From Acinetobacter populi (GTDB taxonomy: Bacteria > Pseudomonadota > Gammaproteobacteria > Pseudomonadales > Moraxellaceae): 64,000 nt of DNA. Position numbers and translations under genes: made by a program. Below the pieces are notes generated by a model that saw only the letters and a list, made by a program, of their open reading frames with translations, had not been told where the DNA came from and did no database searches. Shown in pieces: positions 1 to 8,704 of this stretch (position 1 is its first letter; every line of letters starts with the position of its first letter). Location: contig NZ_NEXX01000005.1 of assembly GCF_002174125.1 (NCBI RefSeq), positions 124,001 to 188,000 on the forward strand. Reading direction: 5' to 3'.

Positions 1-429
1 ATGCAAAATGATATGATTGTCCCGCTCTTCAATAGATTCCAACCTTTTTGAAAAATGTACATTTTGTGCTGGCATGTGAGGAATAATCGCATCCAAGAAA
101 TCCGCACGGTGTACCGAAGACTGACCTATACCCTCAGCAATCGAGGCAGATAAATATTCGTCAGTATAGCCATTACGCCATTGAAACCAGACATCCTGAA
201 AAGGCGCAGCAACCGTATCTGCAATGGTATGATATTCTTTTGCTAAACCCAACAACTCAATCGCTTTAACTGCATTTGCACCAAAAGAAATACCTGCTCC
301 AATTTCCGAAAACTGAGCAGCAGCTTCAAACATTTGTATATCTAAATGGGCATGCTTACTTAAATTACTCGCAAAAGCAAGACCAGCAATACCACCACCA
401 ACCACGGCAATCCGAATACGTGTATTCAT
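1..429 (-). CDS. FAD-dependent monooxygenase, salicylate hydroxylase-like (partial, 3' end off window)
   Basis: The minus strand is open from an ATG at 429 to the window edge, giving 143 N-terminal residues. The product starts MNTRIRIAVVGGGIAGLAFA, a Rossmann FAD-binding beta-alpha-beta with the GGGIAG dinucleotide motif at about residues 10-15. An FE.A segment and GAGISFGANAVKAIELLG follow, typical of NahG/salicylate 1-monooxygenase class A flavoprotein hydroxylases. A flavin hydroxylase of this type inserts one oxygen from O2 into an aromatic acid using NAD(P)H. The substrate cannot be told from this part. The gene is divergent from an OprD-type porin, which fits uptake and oxidation of an aromatic acid, but that link is inferred. 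Confidence 0.85.
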   Translation of the reverse strand, partial: MNTRIRIAVVGGGIAGLAFASNLSKHAHLDIQMFEAAAQFSEIGAGISFGANAVKAIELLGLAKEYHTIADTVAAPFQDVWFQWRNGYTDEYLSASIAEGIGQSSVHRADFLDAIIPHMPAQNVHFSKRLESIEERDNHIILH

Positions 430-780
430 GTGTTTTATCCTTAAACATCACTGTTATTTTCACATATTCATTTTTTAGAAATTATTTATTAAAGTCCAAT
501 TAATATTTTTTCCATTAAGTTATTCAAAAATTAAATAACCCGAATTCCAATTAAAATAAAGCTTACAACAAGAGAAATTAAATAACATTCTCATTATTTA
601 ATATTCAAGACAAATTTTCTACAAAGATATCACTTATTTAAAAAAATAGTTGTCTTTTTTTATCTTTACCATACCTTTAAAATATAAAAATATACCCGTC
701 AAGTCTTTGACTCCACCCGATAAAGAAAATAATTTAATAAAACAGTCCTTCACAAATTGGAAGTAAAGGATAAATAAGAC
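430..780. other. AT-rich divergent promoter region
   Basis: About 350 bases between the divergent monooxygenase and porin genes. The sequence is very AT-rich. No convincing ORF, RNA gene or strong palindrome was seen. It must hold the promoters of both genes, but I cannot place -35/-10 boxes with confidence. Confidence 0.5.
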
Positions 781-796
781 GATGGAAGATTATTTT

Positions 797-2056
797 ATGC
801 CACATTTTAAAGTACAATATTTCGCTTTTCCCATATTATTCGTGCTGAGTAGCGCCACCAGTACCACACTCTTTGCCGCAAATGCTATAGCACCCATCGA
901 AGATGAATGGAAATTCACCTTAAAAAATGCCTATATCAATCGTGATTATGATTATTCCAACCTCAAAGATACAGGAAGTTGGTCACAAGCTGCATCTTTA
1001 TTTCATACCTCAAAAATGCATGATACTCCGCTACAAATTTTCGATAAACCAATGACCATCGGAGTGGATGCTTCGGTACAATATGCGATACGTTTAAGCT
1101 CGGATAAACATATTGCCGATACCGTTTTACCATTTGATTCTCAAACACAATCTCAAGCCTCTGACTTTTTAAAATACGGTGCAACAATAAAACTTGGCTA
1201 TGATAAAACCTTGTTCAGTATCGGGGAACTGTGGCTAGATTTACCCGTCACCGCAGTTGATGCTAGTCGTCAGTTACTCACATCATATTGGGGAACCAAT
1301 TTAAAGTCACAGCTTACAGATCAACTCTATGCTGAAATTGGTCGAATAGAAAAAGTTTCTCCACGAAACCAAGAAGATTTTTATAAATTTTCTTTTACCT
1401 CCAATGGAGTAACCCAATACTCCGATGGCTTAAATTATATTGATTTACGCTACCAACTTAGCCCATCACTTAAAGGTGAATATTACTTTGGCAACTTAGA
1501 AAATTTATACAACAAACATTATGTCGGGCTGGAACATGCATGGAAACAGCCCAAGTTTGTACTTAGCTCTAAATTTAAATATTTCAATGCCAAAGATGAC
1601 GGCAATACCTTTGATATTAATGCTCAAAATATTGGTTTGCTGGAAACCCTAAAAATAAAAAATCACACTTTCGGTTTAGGTTACCAACAAATTATTGGAG
1701 AGTCAGCTTATCCTTTACCCGATGGTTTTTTGCCAGAGACTTATTTTATTAACTGGAATACGACCGGCTTCTTTAAAGAAGATGAAAAGTCCTACCATTT
1801 TATTTATGGGTATGATTTTAAAAACTATATATCTGGTTTAAATGCAATAGTGAAATATGTTTATGGCAATAGTTTTAAAACAGCTAGTGGAGAAAAAAAC
1901 AAAGAAAGCGAGTCTAACCTAATCATTAACTATGCATTTCAACAACCCTATTTAAAAGGGCTTGCTTTGCAATATATTCGTATTGATTACAAAATAAAGC
2001 ATGGCAATGATTTTGGTGAAGACCGTTTGTTTGTAAATTATACAAAGAAATTTTAA
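797..2056 (+). CDS. OprD-family outer membrane porin
   Basis: An outer membrane beta-barrel of about 419 residues with an N-terminal signal peptide (hydrophobic stretch ending near TTLFAAN) and a C-terminal Phe (VNYTKKF), the usual last residue of outer membrane barrels. Alternating polar/aromatic strands fill the length. DASRQLLTSYWGTNL and DGLNYIDLRY resemble conserved OprD/BenP-type segments. OprD-family channels take up small carboxylates or basic amino acids. I chose the ATG at 797 because a GGAAG lies 8 bases upstream and the signal peptide starts cleanly there; an ATG at 782 with an AAGGA is also possible. The neighbouring flavin hydroxylase suggests an aromatic acid substrate, which is inference. 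Confidence 0.85.
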   Translation: MPHFKVQYFAFPILFVLSSATSTTLFAANAIAPIEDEWKFTLKNAYINRDYDYSNLKDTGSWSQAASLFHTSKMHDTPLQIFDKPMTIGVDASVQYAIRLSSDKHIADTVLPFDSQTQSQASDFLKYGATIKLGYDKTLFSIGELWLDLPVTAVDASRQLLTSYWGTNLKSQLTDQLYAEIGRIEKVSPRNQEDFYKFSFTSNGVTQYSDGLNYIDLRYQLSPSLKGEYYFGNLENLYNKHYVGLEHAWKQPKFVLSSKFKYFNAKDDGNTFDINAQNIGLLETLKIKNHTFGLGYQQIIGESAYPLPDGFLPETYFINWNTTGFFKEDEKSYHFIYGYDFKNYISGLNAIVKYVYGNSFKTASGEKNKESESNLIINYAFQQPYLKGLALQYIRIDYKIKHGNDFGEDRLFVNYTKKF

Positions 2057-2079
2057 TTCCTTTCTACCAATGAAATAAA

Positions 2080-2141
2080 GTACTATCACGAAAATATTAT
2101 TCAACATGATATTCAAGTTCTTCTCTTGCTCGTGATAGTAC
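2080..2141. terminator. 12-bp inverted repeat after the porin
   Basis: Perfect 12-bp arms (GTACTATCACGA at 2080-2091 and its complement at 2130-2141) enclose 38 bases just after the porin stop codon. It could terminate porin transcription, although no strong T-run follows the stem. It could also be a small mobile palindrome. Confidence 0.4.
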
Positions 2142-2261
2142 GGTCAATATAAGAAAATGATTTTCCTAATGATAATTAAGAAAGTTATCTAAATCCATTT
2201 TTCTATAGTAAAACTGCTATAAATGGCATACTGTGACCAAATGATTTATTAAGAACATTTT

Positions 2262-2427
2262 AGAAAGAAAATATTGGCAAAGCTTGAGAAAGGATATTCC
2301 TTTCGGGCTGTCCCGACACAATTTAAAATTGACAAAAAATACGATTATTAAATGGGAAAAACGTATTTTTGTCAATCCCTTGACTCAAAGTTATCAAAAG
2401 CAGATCAACTATTTAAATGCGTGTTGA
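2262..2427 (+). pseudogene. IS630-type transposase orfA remnant
   Basis: Translation of 2262-2340 gives KILAKLEKGYSFRAV, and after a one-base shift the neighbouring frame continues KNTIIKWEKRIF up to a stop at 2427. This is the N-terminal HTH of IS630-type transposases (KI.AK.E.GYSFR followed by I.KW.KR). The frameshift, the missing catalytic half and the overlap with the 3' end of the LysR gene mark it as a dead fragment. No insertion-sequence ends were recognised beside it. Confidence 0.6.
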
Positions 2428-3332
2428 TCAGATAAATCCATTAGCCTTTTGATGACATGACGTAGGCCCGGCAATAAAACAGAAGTGCGTGGCCATATAA
2501 GGCTCAATCGGGTTGGTTCGGGATTCAGTGCTGTTAAAATTAATTGTAGTTTTTTATTCGCAATATGTTCTTTTACCAGTGAATATGGAAATTGCATAAT
2601 TCCAGCACCAAGTAAACAAGCATCGACCATGGCATCACCATCACTGATCTGATGAAATGGTTTTGGATAAAATCGAACATCATCTAAAGTTTCATTTTTG
2701 AGTAGCCATCCTAATGGTTTTGCACCACGCCAAACGACCAAACATTGATGCTGATGCAAATCTTCCAGTGTTTCAGGAATGCCATTTTTTTCTAAATATT
2801 CGGTTGATGCACATAATACCAGTTGCTGATCATTTAAATATTTTGCAACGATGTCTAAACTGTCTTTGACTTCACCAAATCTGATCGCCAAATCAAAACC
2901 AAAATCCTGGGGATCAATAACTTTATCGTTGAAGGTAATAATAAAATTTAGTTGAGGATATTCATCAGACATTTCCATTAGTATGGGAACCATCACCTTT
3001 CGTCCAAATGCAGAAGGCATATCAATCCTTACAATACCAGATGGATCTTTTAGATTGGCACGTAAAGTATTTTGTGCAGACTCCAAGGTATGTAATGCAT
3101 CAAGACAACTTTTTAAATATTGCTCCCCTTCAGTGGTTAATGACATTTTTCGTGTGCTTCGATAAAAAAGTTGTACACCCAAATGCTGTTCCAATCGACT
3201 GATACTTTTTCCAACAGCTGATTTGGATATCCCAAGGTCTTCTGCGGCTTTCGTAAAACTATTGACTTCAGCAACCGTAACAAAATAAATCAAGCTTTGG
3301 AAAGAATCTAATGAAATAGTAGAAGACACCAT
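2409..3332 (-). CDS. LysR-family transcriptional regulator
   Basis: About 307 residues, the normal LysR length. The N-terminal winged HTH reads FVTVAEVNSFTKAAEDLGIS, then SAVGKSISRLEQHLGVQLF. A linker helix and a periplasmic-binding-protein-like effector domain with the IRFGEVKDS loop follow. The ATG at 3332 is preferred over an upstream TTG at 3350; a GAGG sits 12 bases upstream. It lies downstream of a hydrolase and a tautomerase on the same strand and may control them. The sequence resembles the DsdC/YafC/CrgA type, but the effector is unknown. Its stop overlaps the IS630 remnant. Confidence 0.88.
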   Translation of the reverse strand: MVSSTISLDSFQSLIYFVTVAEVNSFTKAAEDLGISKSAVGKSISRLEQHLGVQLFYRSTRKMSLTTEGEQYLKSCLDALHTLESAQNTLRANLKDPSGIVRIDMPSAFGRKVMVPILMEMSDEYPQLNFIITFNDKVIDPQDFGFDLAIRFGEVKDSLDIVAKYLNDQQLVLCASTEYLEKNGIPETLEDLHQHQCLVVWRGAKPLGWLLKNETLDDVRFYPKPFHQISDGDAMVDACLLGAGIMQFPYSLVKEHIANKKLQLILTALNPEPTRLSLIWPRTSVLLPGLRHVIKRLMDLSDQHAFK

Positions 3333-3439
3333 TTTTGATTTGCGCCTCAATAAAAATTTAGCATATTAAAAATTTCCGTATGGAGCAGATTGCTAGCCTA
3401 AACTAAATCTTTATTTTAACTAACAATATTTTCTCAATT

Positions 3440-4444
3440 TTAATTTTCTTTTGCTTCGATAAAGTTACCAAGGTCTTTAGAAAATTTTATTGGATCTTTA
3501 AATGCGAGGAAATGATCCGCATGCTCATCATCATATATAAATAATTTTGAATGCTTAATCATGGAATTCATCCATTTTTGACTCTGCACATTGTTACTAT
3601 ATATACCAGTAAAAATAGCCGTTGGTACATTTATTTTATATTTAATCACATCTTCCCAGTTATTAGTTGCATGATCAAATAATACTGCCGACATTTTCTC
3701 TGGTGAATTCTGAATGACTGTTTGTGCAAATTCTTCAGAATTCTGGAAATAGAGAGAATCATTGACTTGGTATCGAACAAATACATTCATATCCACGACG
3801 AGTTGATTGGTTGGTTCATTTTTGGTAAACGCAGCAATCATGCGCTCTGGCGATGTTGTCATTGCACCGAGATTTAAACGTCGCTCCTCAGTCCAATCTG
3901 CATGAGCATATATAGACACCGGTTCATCAATAAATGCTAATTTATTGATCTTGTCCGTGCCGAAAAGATCAATATACCCCCAAATGATTGATGCGCCCAT
4001 AGACCAGCCAATCAGATTTGCTTTTTCCAGTTTGTTATGATCCAGAAATTCTTTCAAATCCATACTCAATCTAGAGATTCTTGAGCCATAATCAACTTGG
4101 TCAGATAATCCCTGATTTCTAGGATCTATCACATACACATGATAATGTTTACTCAATAAATAGATAATATTAATAAATTCTGCGCCATTTGCAGACCATC
4201 CCGGTATAAAAACAAGTGGCGTACCTTTTCCTGCTTCCCAATAGGCTATATTCACCTGATCACTGGTCTTGAATTTTTTAATTTCTAATCCTTTAAAATC
4301 GGATAATTTCTCTGGAAAACCATTTATCTTATTTGGAAATGCATAATCCTGTGCCAATACATCAACAGCATTTCTGGCAAAAATAGCCGAGCTAGTGCTT
4401 GCCAAAAACATACTCAATAAAAGTATATGCACTTTATTCATCAT
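3440..4444 (-). CDS. Secreted alpha/beta-fold hydrolase
   Basis: An alpha/beta hydrolase of about 334 residues with a signal peptide (MNKVHILLLSMFLASTSSAI, cleavage near SSAIFA), so probably periplasmic. The oxyanion region is PLVFIPGWSANG, the strand-turn VIDPRNQG follows, and the nucleophile elbow is GWSMGA (GxSxG). The likely acid and histidine are in GIYSNN and EHADHFL near the C-terminus. The family includes haloperoxidase-like esterases and lactone hydrolases; the substrate is unknown. The ATG at 4444 is used because it opens the signal peptide. It lies 78 bases downstream of a tautomerase gene on the same strand, probably co-transcribed. Confidence 0.82.
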   Translation of the reverse strand: MMNKVHILLLSMFLASTSSAIFARNAVDVLAQDYAFPNKINGFPEKLSDFKGLEIKKFKTSDQVNIAYWEAGKGTPLVFIPGWSANGAEFINIIYLLSKHYHVYVIDPRNQGLSDQVDYGSRISRLSMDLKEFLDHNKLEKANLIGWSMGASIIWGYIDLFGTDKINKLAFIDEPVSIYAHADWTEERRLNLGAMTTSPERMIAAFTKNEPTNQLVVDMNVFVRYQVNDSLYFQNSEEFAQTVIQNSPEKMSAVLFDHATNNWEDVIKYKINVPTAIFTGIYSNNVQSQKWMNSMIKHSKLFIYDDEHADHFLAFKDPIKFSKDLGNFIEAKEN

Positions 4445-4522
4445 TCCACCACTATCCAATCATTCACAGGGTAATATCATGAGTAAAAAAGTAGATGAGC
4501 TTTGCACCTACTCTTCGCAATG

Positions 4523-4720
4523 TTAACCTTGTTTCTTCAGGGTATCAGAGAATAATTCTCCGGATATTGCCCAATTATCTACCGAAACATCATTAAAAAT
4601 CACATAAATATACTTTGGATCTATATTGGCATGTTTGGCAATCGAATCAGTCACTTCCTTGGCAATCGCAGATTTTGCTTCATCGCGACCATCAAACATT
4701 TGGATATTTACAACTGGCAT
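4523..4720 (-). CDS. 4-oxalocrotonate tautomerase-family protein
   Basis: 65 residues, the size of 4-oxalocrotonate tautomerase subunits. After Met removal the N-terminus is Pro (MPVVNIQMFDGR), the catalytic base of the family. The K...I.KEVTDSIAKH helix and the YVIFNDVSVDNWAISGE strand-loop with conserved Trp match the fold. Such enzymes ketonise dienols in aromatic meta-cleavage pathways or act on related enols. It is first in a short minus-strand group with an alpha/beta hydrolase, suggesting joint action, but the pathway is not identified. Confidence 0.88.
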   Translation of the reverse strand: MPVVNIQMFDGRDEAKSAIAKEVTDSIAKHANIDPKYIYVIFNDVSVDNWAISGELFSDTLKKQG

Positions 4721-5036
4721 AATCTTTCACCTTCTAAGTAAGTTGAAACTCAGTGTAATGAATTGTGCAGCATCAATAAATGCAGTCAAAGGCGTCAAAT
4801 TGTAGAAAAAAAATCCACAATCCCAAAAATGAGGTCTGAAGGTAACCATTAAAAAAGATTTATGCAGGATTTAAACATGCTATACTCGTCCAAATCTAAA
4901 AAAGTCCTGCATTTTTTCAATAATTTGATTAACATCAAAGATTGAAGTAAATTCTCAGGCAAGTTAGTTTCAATGGTGGAATCATTTGTAAAATAAAAAA
5001 CTGTTATCTGACCTATTTCATTTCATGAAAATAAAA
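4721..5036. other. Intergenic gap with one terminator-like hairpin
   Basis: No ORF of note. The gap contains a plus-strand hairpin with arms TGCAGGA (4863-4869) and TCCTGCA (4905-4911), inner arms GATTT/AAATC, and a following run of six T at 4912-4917. This looks like an intrinsic terminator on the plus strand although no plus-strand gene precedes it. It may terminate a small unannotated transcript or be a remnant. Confidence 0.45.
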
Positions 5037-5483
5037 TTAAAGACTGACCATCGTTCGATCAATAGTTTTTGATTTTTTATCTTTTAGATTAATCAGAAAT
5101 AGCCAATAACATAAGCCAGGAAATAAAGCCATAAGAATAGTCCATGTATTGGTATACATCTTCCACCATTCTCTCGAAATTTCGCCTGTATGGCTCCATC
5201 CAAAAAGCACAAAAAATGGTGTAGCAATAACTAGTGAGCTGATACAGATGCTTAGCAAGTTAAGAACACTATAACGATTTAAAAGAATTGAGAATATAAA
5301 ACTGAAAGGTACAGTCAAAATACAATAAGCCAAGTAAACAAGACCATGCCCTACAAAAACCACGAAAATCGAATATAGGCTGTATTCACGATTTACAACG
5401 ATAAAGAGTAATGCTATAAGAAACAGTAATGGTAAAGGCGCAAGTAGTAGGGCTTTTATTATATTTACTTTTGAGTATCTCAT
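5037..5483 (-). CDS. Hypothetical four-helix inner-membrane protein
   Basis: 148 residues with about four hydrophobic segments: residues 10-30, 37-65, 73-95 and 114-131. The tail is short and charged (KDKKSKTIDRT). No family was recognised. The start ATG follows a weak AAAGAG. It stands alone between the tautomerase group and the TetR–MipA pair, so context gives no function. Confidence 0.6.
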   Translation of the reverse strand: MRYSKVNIIKALLLAPLPLLFLIALLFIVVNREYSLYSIFVVFVGHGLVYLAYCILTVPFSFIFSILLNRYSVLNLLSICISSLVIATPFFVLFGWSHTGEISREWWKMYTNTWTILMALFPGLCYWLFLINLKDKKSKTIDRTMVSL

Positions 5484-5621
5484 TAATTTAACTCTTTTCT
5501 TTACTCAATAAATATTAACACTGTTACGGATCCTCAGAAGATCTTTACTCCACTTGAGCCATACTATTTATTCTCCCCTACCCTTAACTCACCCGACAGC
5601 AAAAAATTTTAGTAAAAAATA

Positions 5622-5650
5622 TTGACAATTAAAACGATACCGTTTAGTTT
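5622..5650 (+). promoter_or_regulatory. Promoter with overlapping palindromic operator for TetR/mipA
   Basis: TTGACA at 5622-5627 is followed after 17 bases by TAGTTT at 5645-5650. Inside the spacer is the inverted repeat AAACG-ATAC-CGTTT (5632-5645). A palindrome between the -35 and -10 boxes upstream of a tetR gene is the usual place for an autorepressor operator. The repressor–operator pairing is inferred. Confidence 0.5.
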
Positions 5651-5760
5651 TGTTTTAACACAAATCAATCCAAAAAATAAACCTGAATGCAGATAGATTA
5701 TTATCGATAAAAAAGCATTAGTGTTTTGATATTTATGGATTATATTTAATATTGGTAAGT

Positions 5761-6438
5761 ATGATGGCTCGACAAAAAAGTGATGTTAAACGTGACCTTT
5801 TCCTTAAGGTGGCAAAGGAGGTTTTTCAGGAATTAAGTTTTGGTGGTGCATCAATGGATGAAATTGCCGCAAAAGCCGGTAGCTCAAAAGCAACCTTATA
5901 TCGCTATTTTGAATCCAAAGATGCCCTGTATTCTGAGCTCATTTCAAAAATAGCAGCTGAACGTGAAAATCAGGTGATGACTTTCCTTTATAAAAGTATC
6001 GGTGTAAGCGTCACCAACGATTTACCCAAAGAAGTCATTGATGCAACGTTTATATTAGATCCAGATCAGGATGTTGAAATCACGCTGAGAAAATTTGGGA
6101 AATATGTTCTTAAATTTTTTCATACACCGAATCGTTTTGCTGCAACAAGAATGGTGATTGCTGCATCGGCAAATCCTGAAATCGGAAAAATGTTTTACGA
6201 ACAGGGTCCTGTAAAGGCGTTAAAACTTGTAGAGCAATATTATGCCAGTGCAATTGAGGCAGGTCATTTTCGCAGGGCGAATCCCTCAATTATGGCTTTA
6301 CATTTTCGAGGTTTGTTGGAATCGGAAGTACTGGAACTAGGTTTATTGAATATTAAACCTGATTTAAATGATGAGGAAATAGAGGGCATTGTTGATCGGG
6401 CAGTAGATGTGTTTTTAAGAGCATATAAAGCTCAATAG
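5761..6438 (+). CDS. TetR/AcrR-family transcriptional regulator
   Basis: About 225 residues. The N-terminal HTH runs VFQELSFGGASMDEIAAKAG, then SSKATLYRYFESKDALY, the classic TetR recognition helix. The C-terminal ligand domain resembles the AefR/TetR_C_7 group (FHTPNRFAATRMVIAASANPE). An ATG at 5761 (or 5764) is preferred to the upstream TTG at 5752. The stop lies 36 bases before a MipA/OmpV gene on the same strand, so the two likely form an operon. The palindrome at 5632-5645 is the candidate operator. Confidence 0.88.
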   Translation: MMARQKSDVKRDLFLKVAKEVFQELSFGGASMDEIAAKAGSSKATLYRYFESKDALYSELISKIAAERENQVMTFLYKSIGVSVTNDLPKEVIDATFILDPDQDVEITLRKFGKYVLKFFHTPNRFAATRMVIAASANPEIGKMFYEQGPVKALKLVEQYYASAIEAGHFRRANPSIMALHFRGLLESEVLELGLLNIKPDLNDEEIEGIVDRAVDVFLRAYKAQ

Positions 6439-6474
6439 TTTTAATTATCGTAAATCATTTTACCGAGGTAATAT

Positions 6475-7275
6475 ATGAATCAAGTAAATCAAGATACCAT
6501 GATTGCAAATCTCCCAATACGGGCAATCATGATCTGTAGCCTTTTCATTTTTGGCACGTCCAATGCGTACTCTGCCAGTGAAAGCTCAAATCCTGATAAA
6601 AAATCCACATTAGCTTTAGGTGTGGGTGGCGTTGTTGTACAAAAAGTATATCAGGATATGGATACCGATAATGTGTTTTTTCCAGTAGTAAATTATGACA
6701 ACAAATGGATCAATGTCTCTGTACCAAAACTGGATGTCAAACTCTATACAAACGAGTCTCTTTCTCTTCGAGCACGGGCGCGCTACTCAGGAGATGGCTA
6801 TGAGAGCAAGGATTCTCCATATTTGATGGGTATGGACGAACGTAAATCGAGTATATGGTTGGGTGGTGCACTTGAATGGAAAACTGATATTGCCAATGTA
6901 TCAGCGGAATTATTATCAGACGCATCGGGTAATAGTAAAGGGTCTCGTGCTAAAGTTTTGGTGGATCGTCGTTTTGCCATGGGTCAGTTTGGTTTGACAC
7001 CTCGATTAGGCGTTGAATTCTTTGACAAAAAATATGTTGATTATTACTACGGTGTAAAATCAACGGAAGTAACTGCAAATCGTGCAGCCTACAAAGGCGA
7101 TAGTGGAAGTAGTGTAGAAGTTGGGATGCGGATGGATTATGTTATTTCGCCACATCACAGTGTTTTTCTCGATGCAGGCGCAACGCTATTTGACAAGTCA
7201 ATCACAGATAGCCCCATTGTAGATGATGGGACTAGCCAATATGTCATTGGTCTGGGATATTTATATCGTTTCTAA
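6475..7275 (+). CDS. MipA/OmpV-family outer membrane protein
   Basis: 266 residues. The protein begins with a hydrophobic signal region (about residues 13-33, ending at NAYSA). It ends in Phe (GLGYLYRF), as outer membrane barrels do. The PVVNYDNKWINVSVPKLDVKL segment and the RARYSGDGYES motif are typical of MipA/OmpV scaffolding proteins. MipA proteins bridge MltA and PBP1b in E. coli, while many paralogues are stress-regulated porin-like barrels. The upstream gene is a TetR, which suggests inducible expression. Confidence 0.85.
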   Translation: MNQVNQDTMIANLPIRAIMICSLFIFGTSNAYSASESSNPDKKSTLALGVGGVVVQKVYQDMDTDNVFFPVVNYDNKWINVSVPKLDVKLYTNESLSLRARARYSGDGYESKDSPYLMGMDERKSSIWLGGALEWKTDIANVSAELLSDASGNSKGSRAKVLVDRRFAMGQFGLTPRLGVEFFDKKYVDYYYGVKSTEVTANRAAYKGDSGSSVEVGMRMDYVISPHHSVFLDAGATLFDKSITDSPIVDDGTSQYVIGLGYLYRF

Positions 7276-7301
7276 TTTTTTTAATATAAAGGACTTACGC
7301 A

Positions 7302-7378
7302 CTATCATTTAGAAACTCTTTGAGGCAGAAGATGATCTTTATTGAAAATAAAATGATCAATAAAATTCTTAATGATAG
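7302..7378. repeat. Imperfect palindrome after mipA-like gene
   Basis: Arms 7302-7314 and 7366-7378 match at 12 of 13 positions. A second nested pair (TTTATTG/CAATAAA) lies inside. The whole can fold into a long hairpin just after the MipA-like gene, and could be a terminator or a small palindromic repeat. It is followed 25 bases later by another inverted repeat. Confidence 0.45.
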
Positions 7379-7402
7379 GTCGAAATAAGTCTGAACCGTA
7401 CT

Positions 7403-7484
7403 GGGTTTATCGGCGACAGTTTATTTAGAATGATGACAACATATAGTTTCGATCACATTTCTTGGTCAATCTGCCGATAAACCC
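7403..7484. repeat. Pair of 12-bp inverted ends, possible IS/MITE relic
   Basis: Perfect arms GGGTTTATCGGC (7403-7414) and GCCGATAAACCC (7473-7484) enclose 58 bases. The left arm with its flank (AACCGTACTG..., ...GACAGTTTATTTA) closely resembles the flank of the IS3-type remnant at 8213-8250. I therefore read this as the abutted ends of a related insertion sequence that has lost its interior, or a MITE. The remaining gap to 7779 has only a CAGTTTAG/CTAAACTG hairpin near 7678-7723 and no gene. Confidence 0.4.
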
Positions 7485-7779
7485 AATTCTCGATGGATAT
7501 AAGCTTAGTTATTCTTTTTCTAGGCAAGTAACCAACTAAAAAATCTAAGAAAATTTTATGTCTTGGTAAAAATAAGATTCATCAAATGCTAGATATAAAT
7601 TTAAAGAAAATATCACTGTATTTGTTTAAACATTCTACTAATTTTCCTTGTTATAAATCCTCTTCAACGTCCCAACTCAGTTTAGACGCAATACAACTGT
7701 TTTATCTTCAGCCTAAACTGTTGTAATTATAATTTCCATAAAACCCATGGTCAGCAATAACCAATGCTAGATAATAGTT

Positions 7780-8169
7780 TTAATCTGGGGATGGGAGTTG
7801 AATAACTGCAAGTTGTATAGGTGTTGACCCTGCATTCCAGCTATTGTGTCCATTCCCATTTGTATCTGTTGTTAAAATGCAAGAACCTGCATCTAAGAAA
7901 AATTCTGTTCCATCTTCAGCTTGATAACCCATTTTACCAGAAAGACAGATAACCCATTGATTGTTAGGGCTCGGGTGCCAACCACCTTGCCAACCGACAG
8001 GCAGTTCAATAATAATAAAAGATTGAGTGTCTATTGTTTCTGACACTAGCATAGGTGGTGCTGGAGGAGCAAAATGTGTTGCATTCAATTCGTGAGTTGC
8101 GTGATGATTAACATGAGATATTCCCATTTCATCAACAAATAGGTGTAAGAATGTCCAATTTTTCATCAT
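7780..8169 (-). CDS. Cupin-domain protein
   Basis: About 129 residues forming a single small beta-barrel. PVGWQGGWHPSPNNQWVICL is cupin motif 1 (G..WH...N.Q) and GHNSWNAGSTPIQLAVIQL is motif 2 (H..N.G). Metal-binding residues would be the His and Gln of motif 1 and the His of motif 2. Small stand-alone cupins of this kind bind metals and may be isomerases or dioxygenases; this one is not assignable. The ATG at 8169 has an AGGA five bases upstream. It is isolated between IS-related remnants. Confidence 0.75.
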   Translation of the reverse strand: MMKNWTFLHLFVDEMGISHVNHHATHELNATHFAPPAPPMLVSETIDTQSFIIIELPVGWQGGWHPSPNNQWVICLSGKMGYQAEDGTEFFLDAGSCILTTDTNGNGHNSWNAGSTPIQLAVIQLPSPD

Positions 8170-8212
8170 TTTCCTCAAATGATTAAACTATATTAGGTGA
8201 ATTTATAAAATT

Positions 8213-8379
8213 AACCGTACTGACTTTAACTGAGACAGTTTATTTAAGTTAGGCTACCTGACCTAACGGATTTATCTTAATATAATACATCGATTCATAC
8301 TGAAATGGCGACACATATCCAATCGCACTATGCAGTCGTTTTTTGTTAAACCAGTCTATATGATGGATTTCGTCATCGG
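8213..8379 (-). mobile_element. IS3-family transposase 3' remnant
   Basis: On the minus strand, 8379 down to about 8260 reads HIDWFNKKRLHSAIGYVSPF, then QYESMYY and a stop. This is the conserved C-terminus of IS3-family OrfB (W.N..RLHS.IGY.SP). The sequence beyond the stop, down to the block near 8217, looks like an IS end (ACTGACTTTAACTGAGACAG). The rest of the element is missing. Next to it on the plus strand, 8395-8484 encodes a short tail (AELNRPKYRIHFADEE...) of another lost gene that I do not recognise. Confidence 0.75.
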
Positions 8380-8632
8380 AACCTTCTATCAAGAAAAGCA
8401 GAGTTAAACCGCCCAAAATATCGAATCCATTTTGCAGATGAAGAAATTAGTTGCTATAAACCAGTCCATAATGTGAATAAGTAGCCAGTTAAAGCCATTG
8501 TCATTATTAAAACTTAATGTTTTACCTAAGGTCTTTTATAACTGTAATACCTAAACACCTTAAAGCTTAGAAAATAGTCATTGCTACTTTTCGATCATTA
8601 AAATCCATCGTATATCGAGTAAATTAAAGTGA

Positions 8633-8678
8633 TTGACATGATAAGCTTATTTGCATACCACTATAGACGACCGGTCTA
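8633..8678 (+). promoter_or_regulatory. Promoter and NemR-type operator
   Basis: TTGACA at 8633-8638 lies upstream of the palindrome TAGAC-GACCG-GTCTA (8664-8678), about 27 bases before the ATG of the NemR-like gene. E. coli NemR recognises a TAGACC...GGTCTA type box, so this is a plausible autoregulatory site for the broken repressor below. The -10 box is not clear. Confidence 0.5.
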
Positions 8679-8704
8679 CTTTATTAATTATAAGGTGATA
8701 AAAG

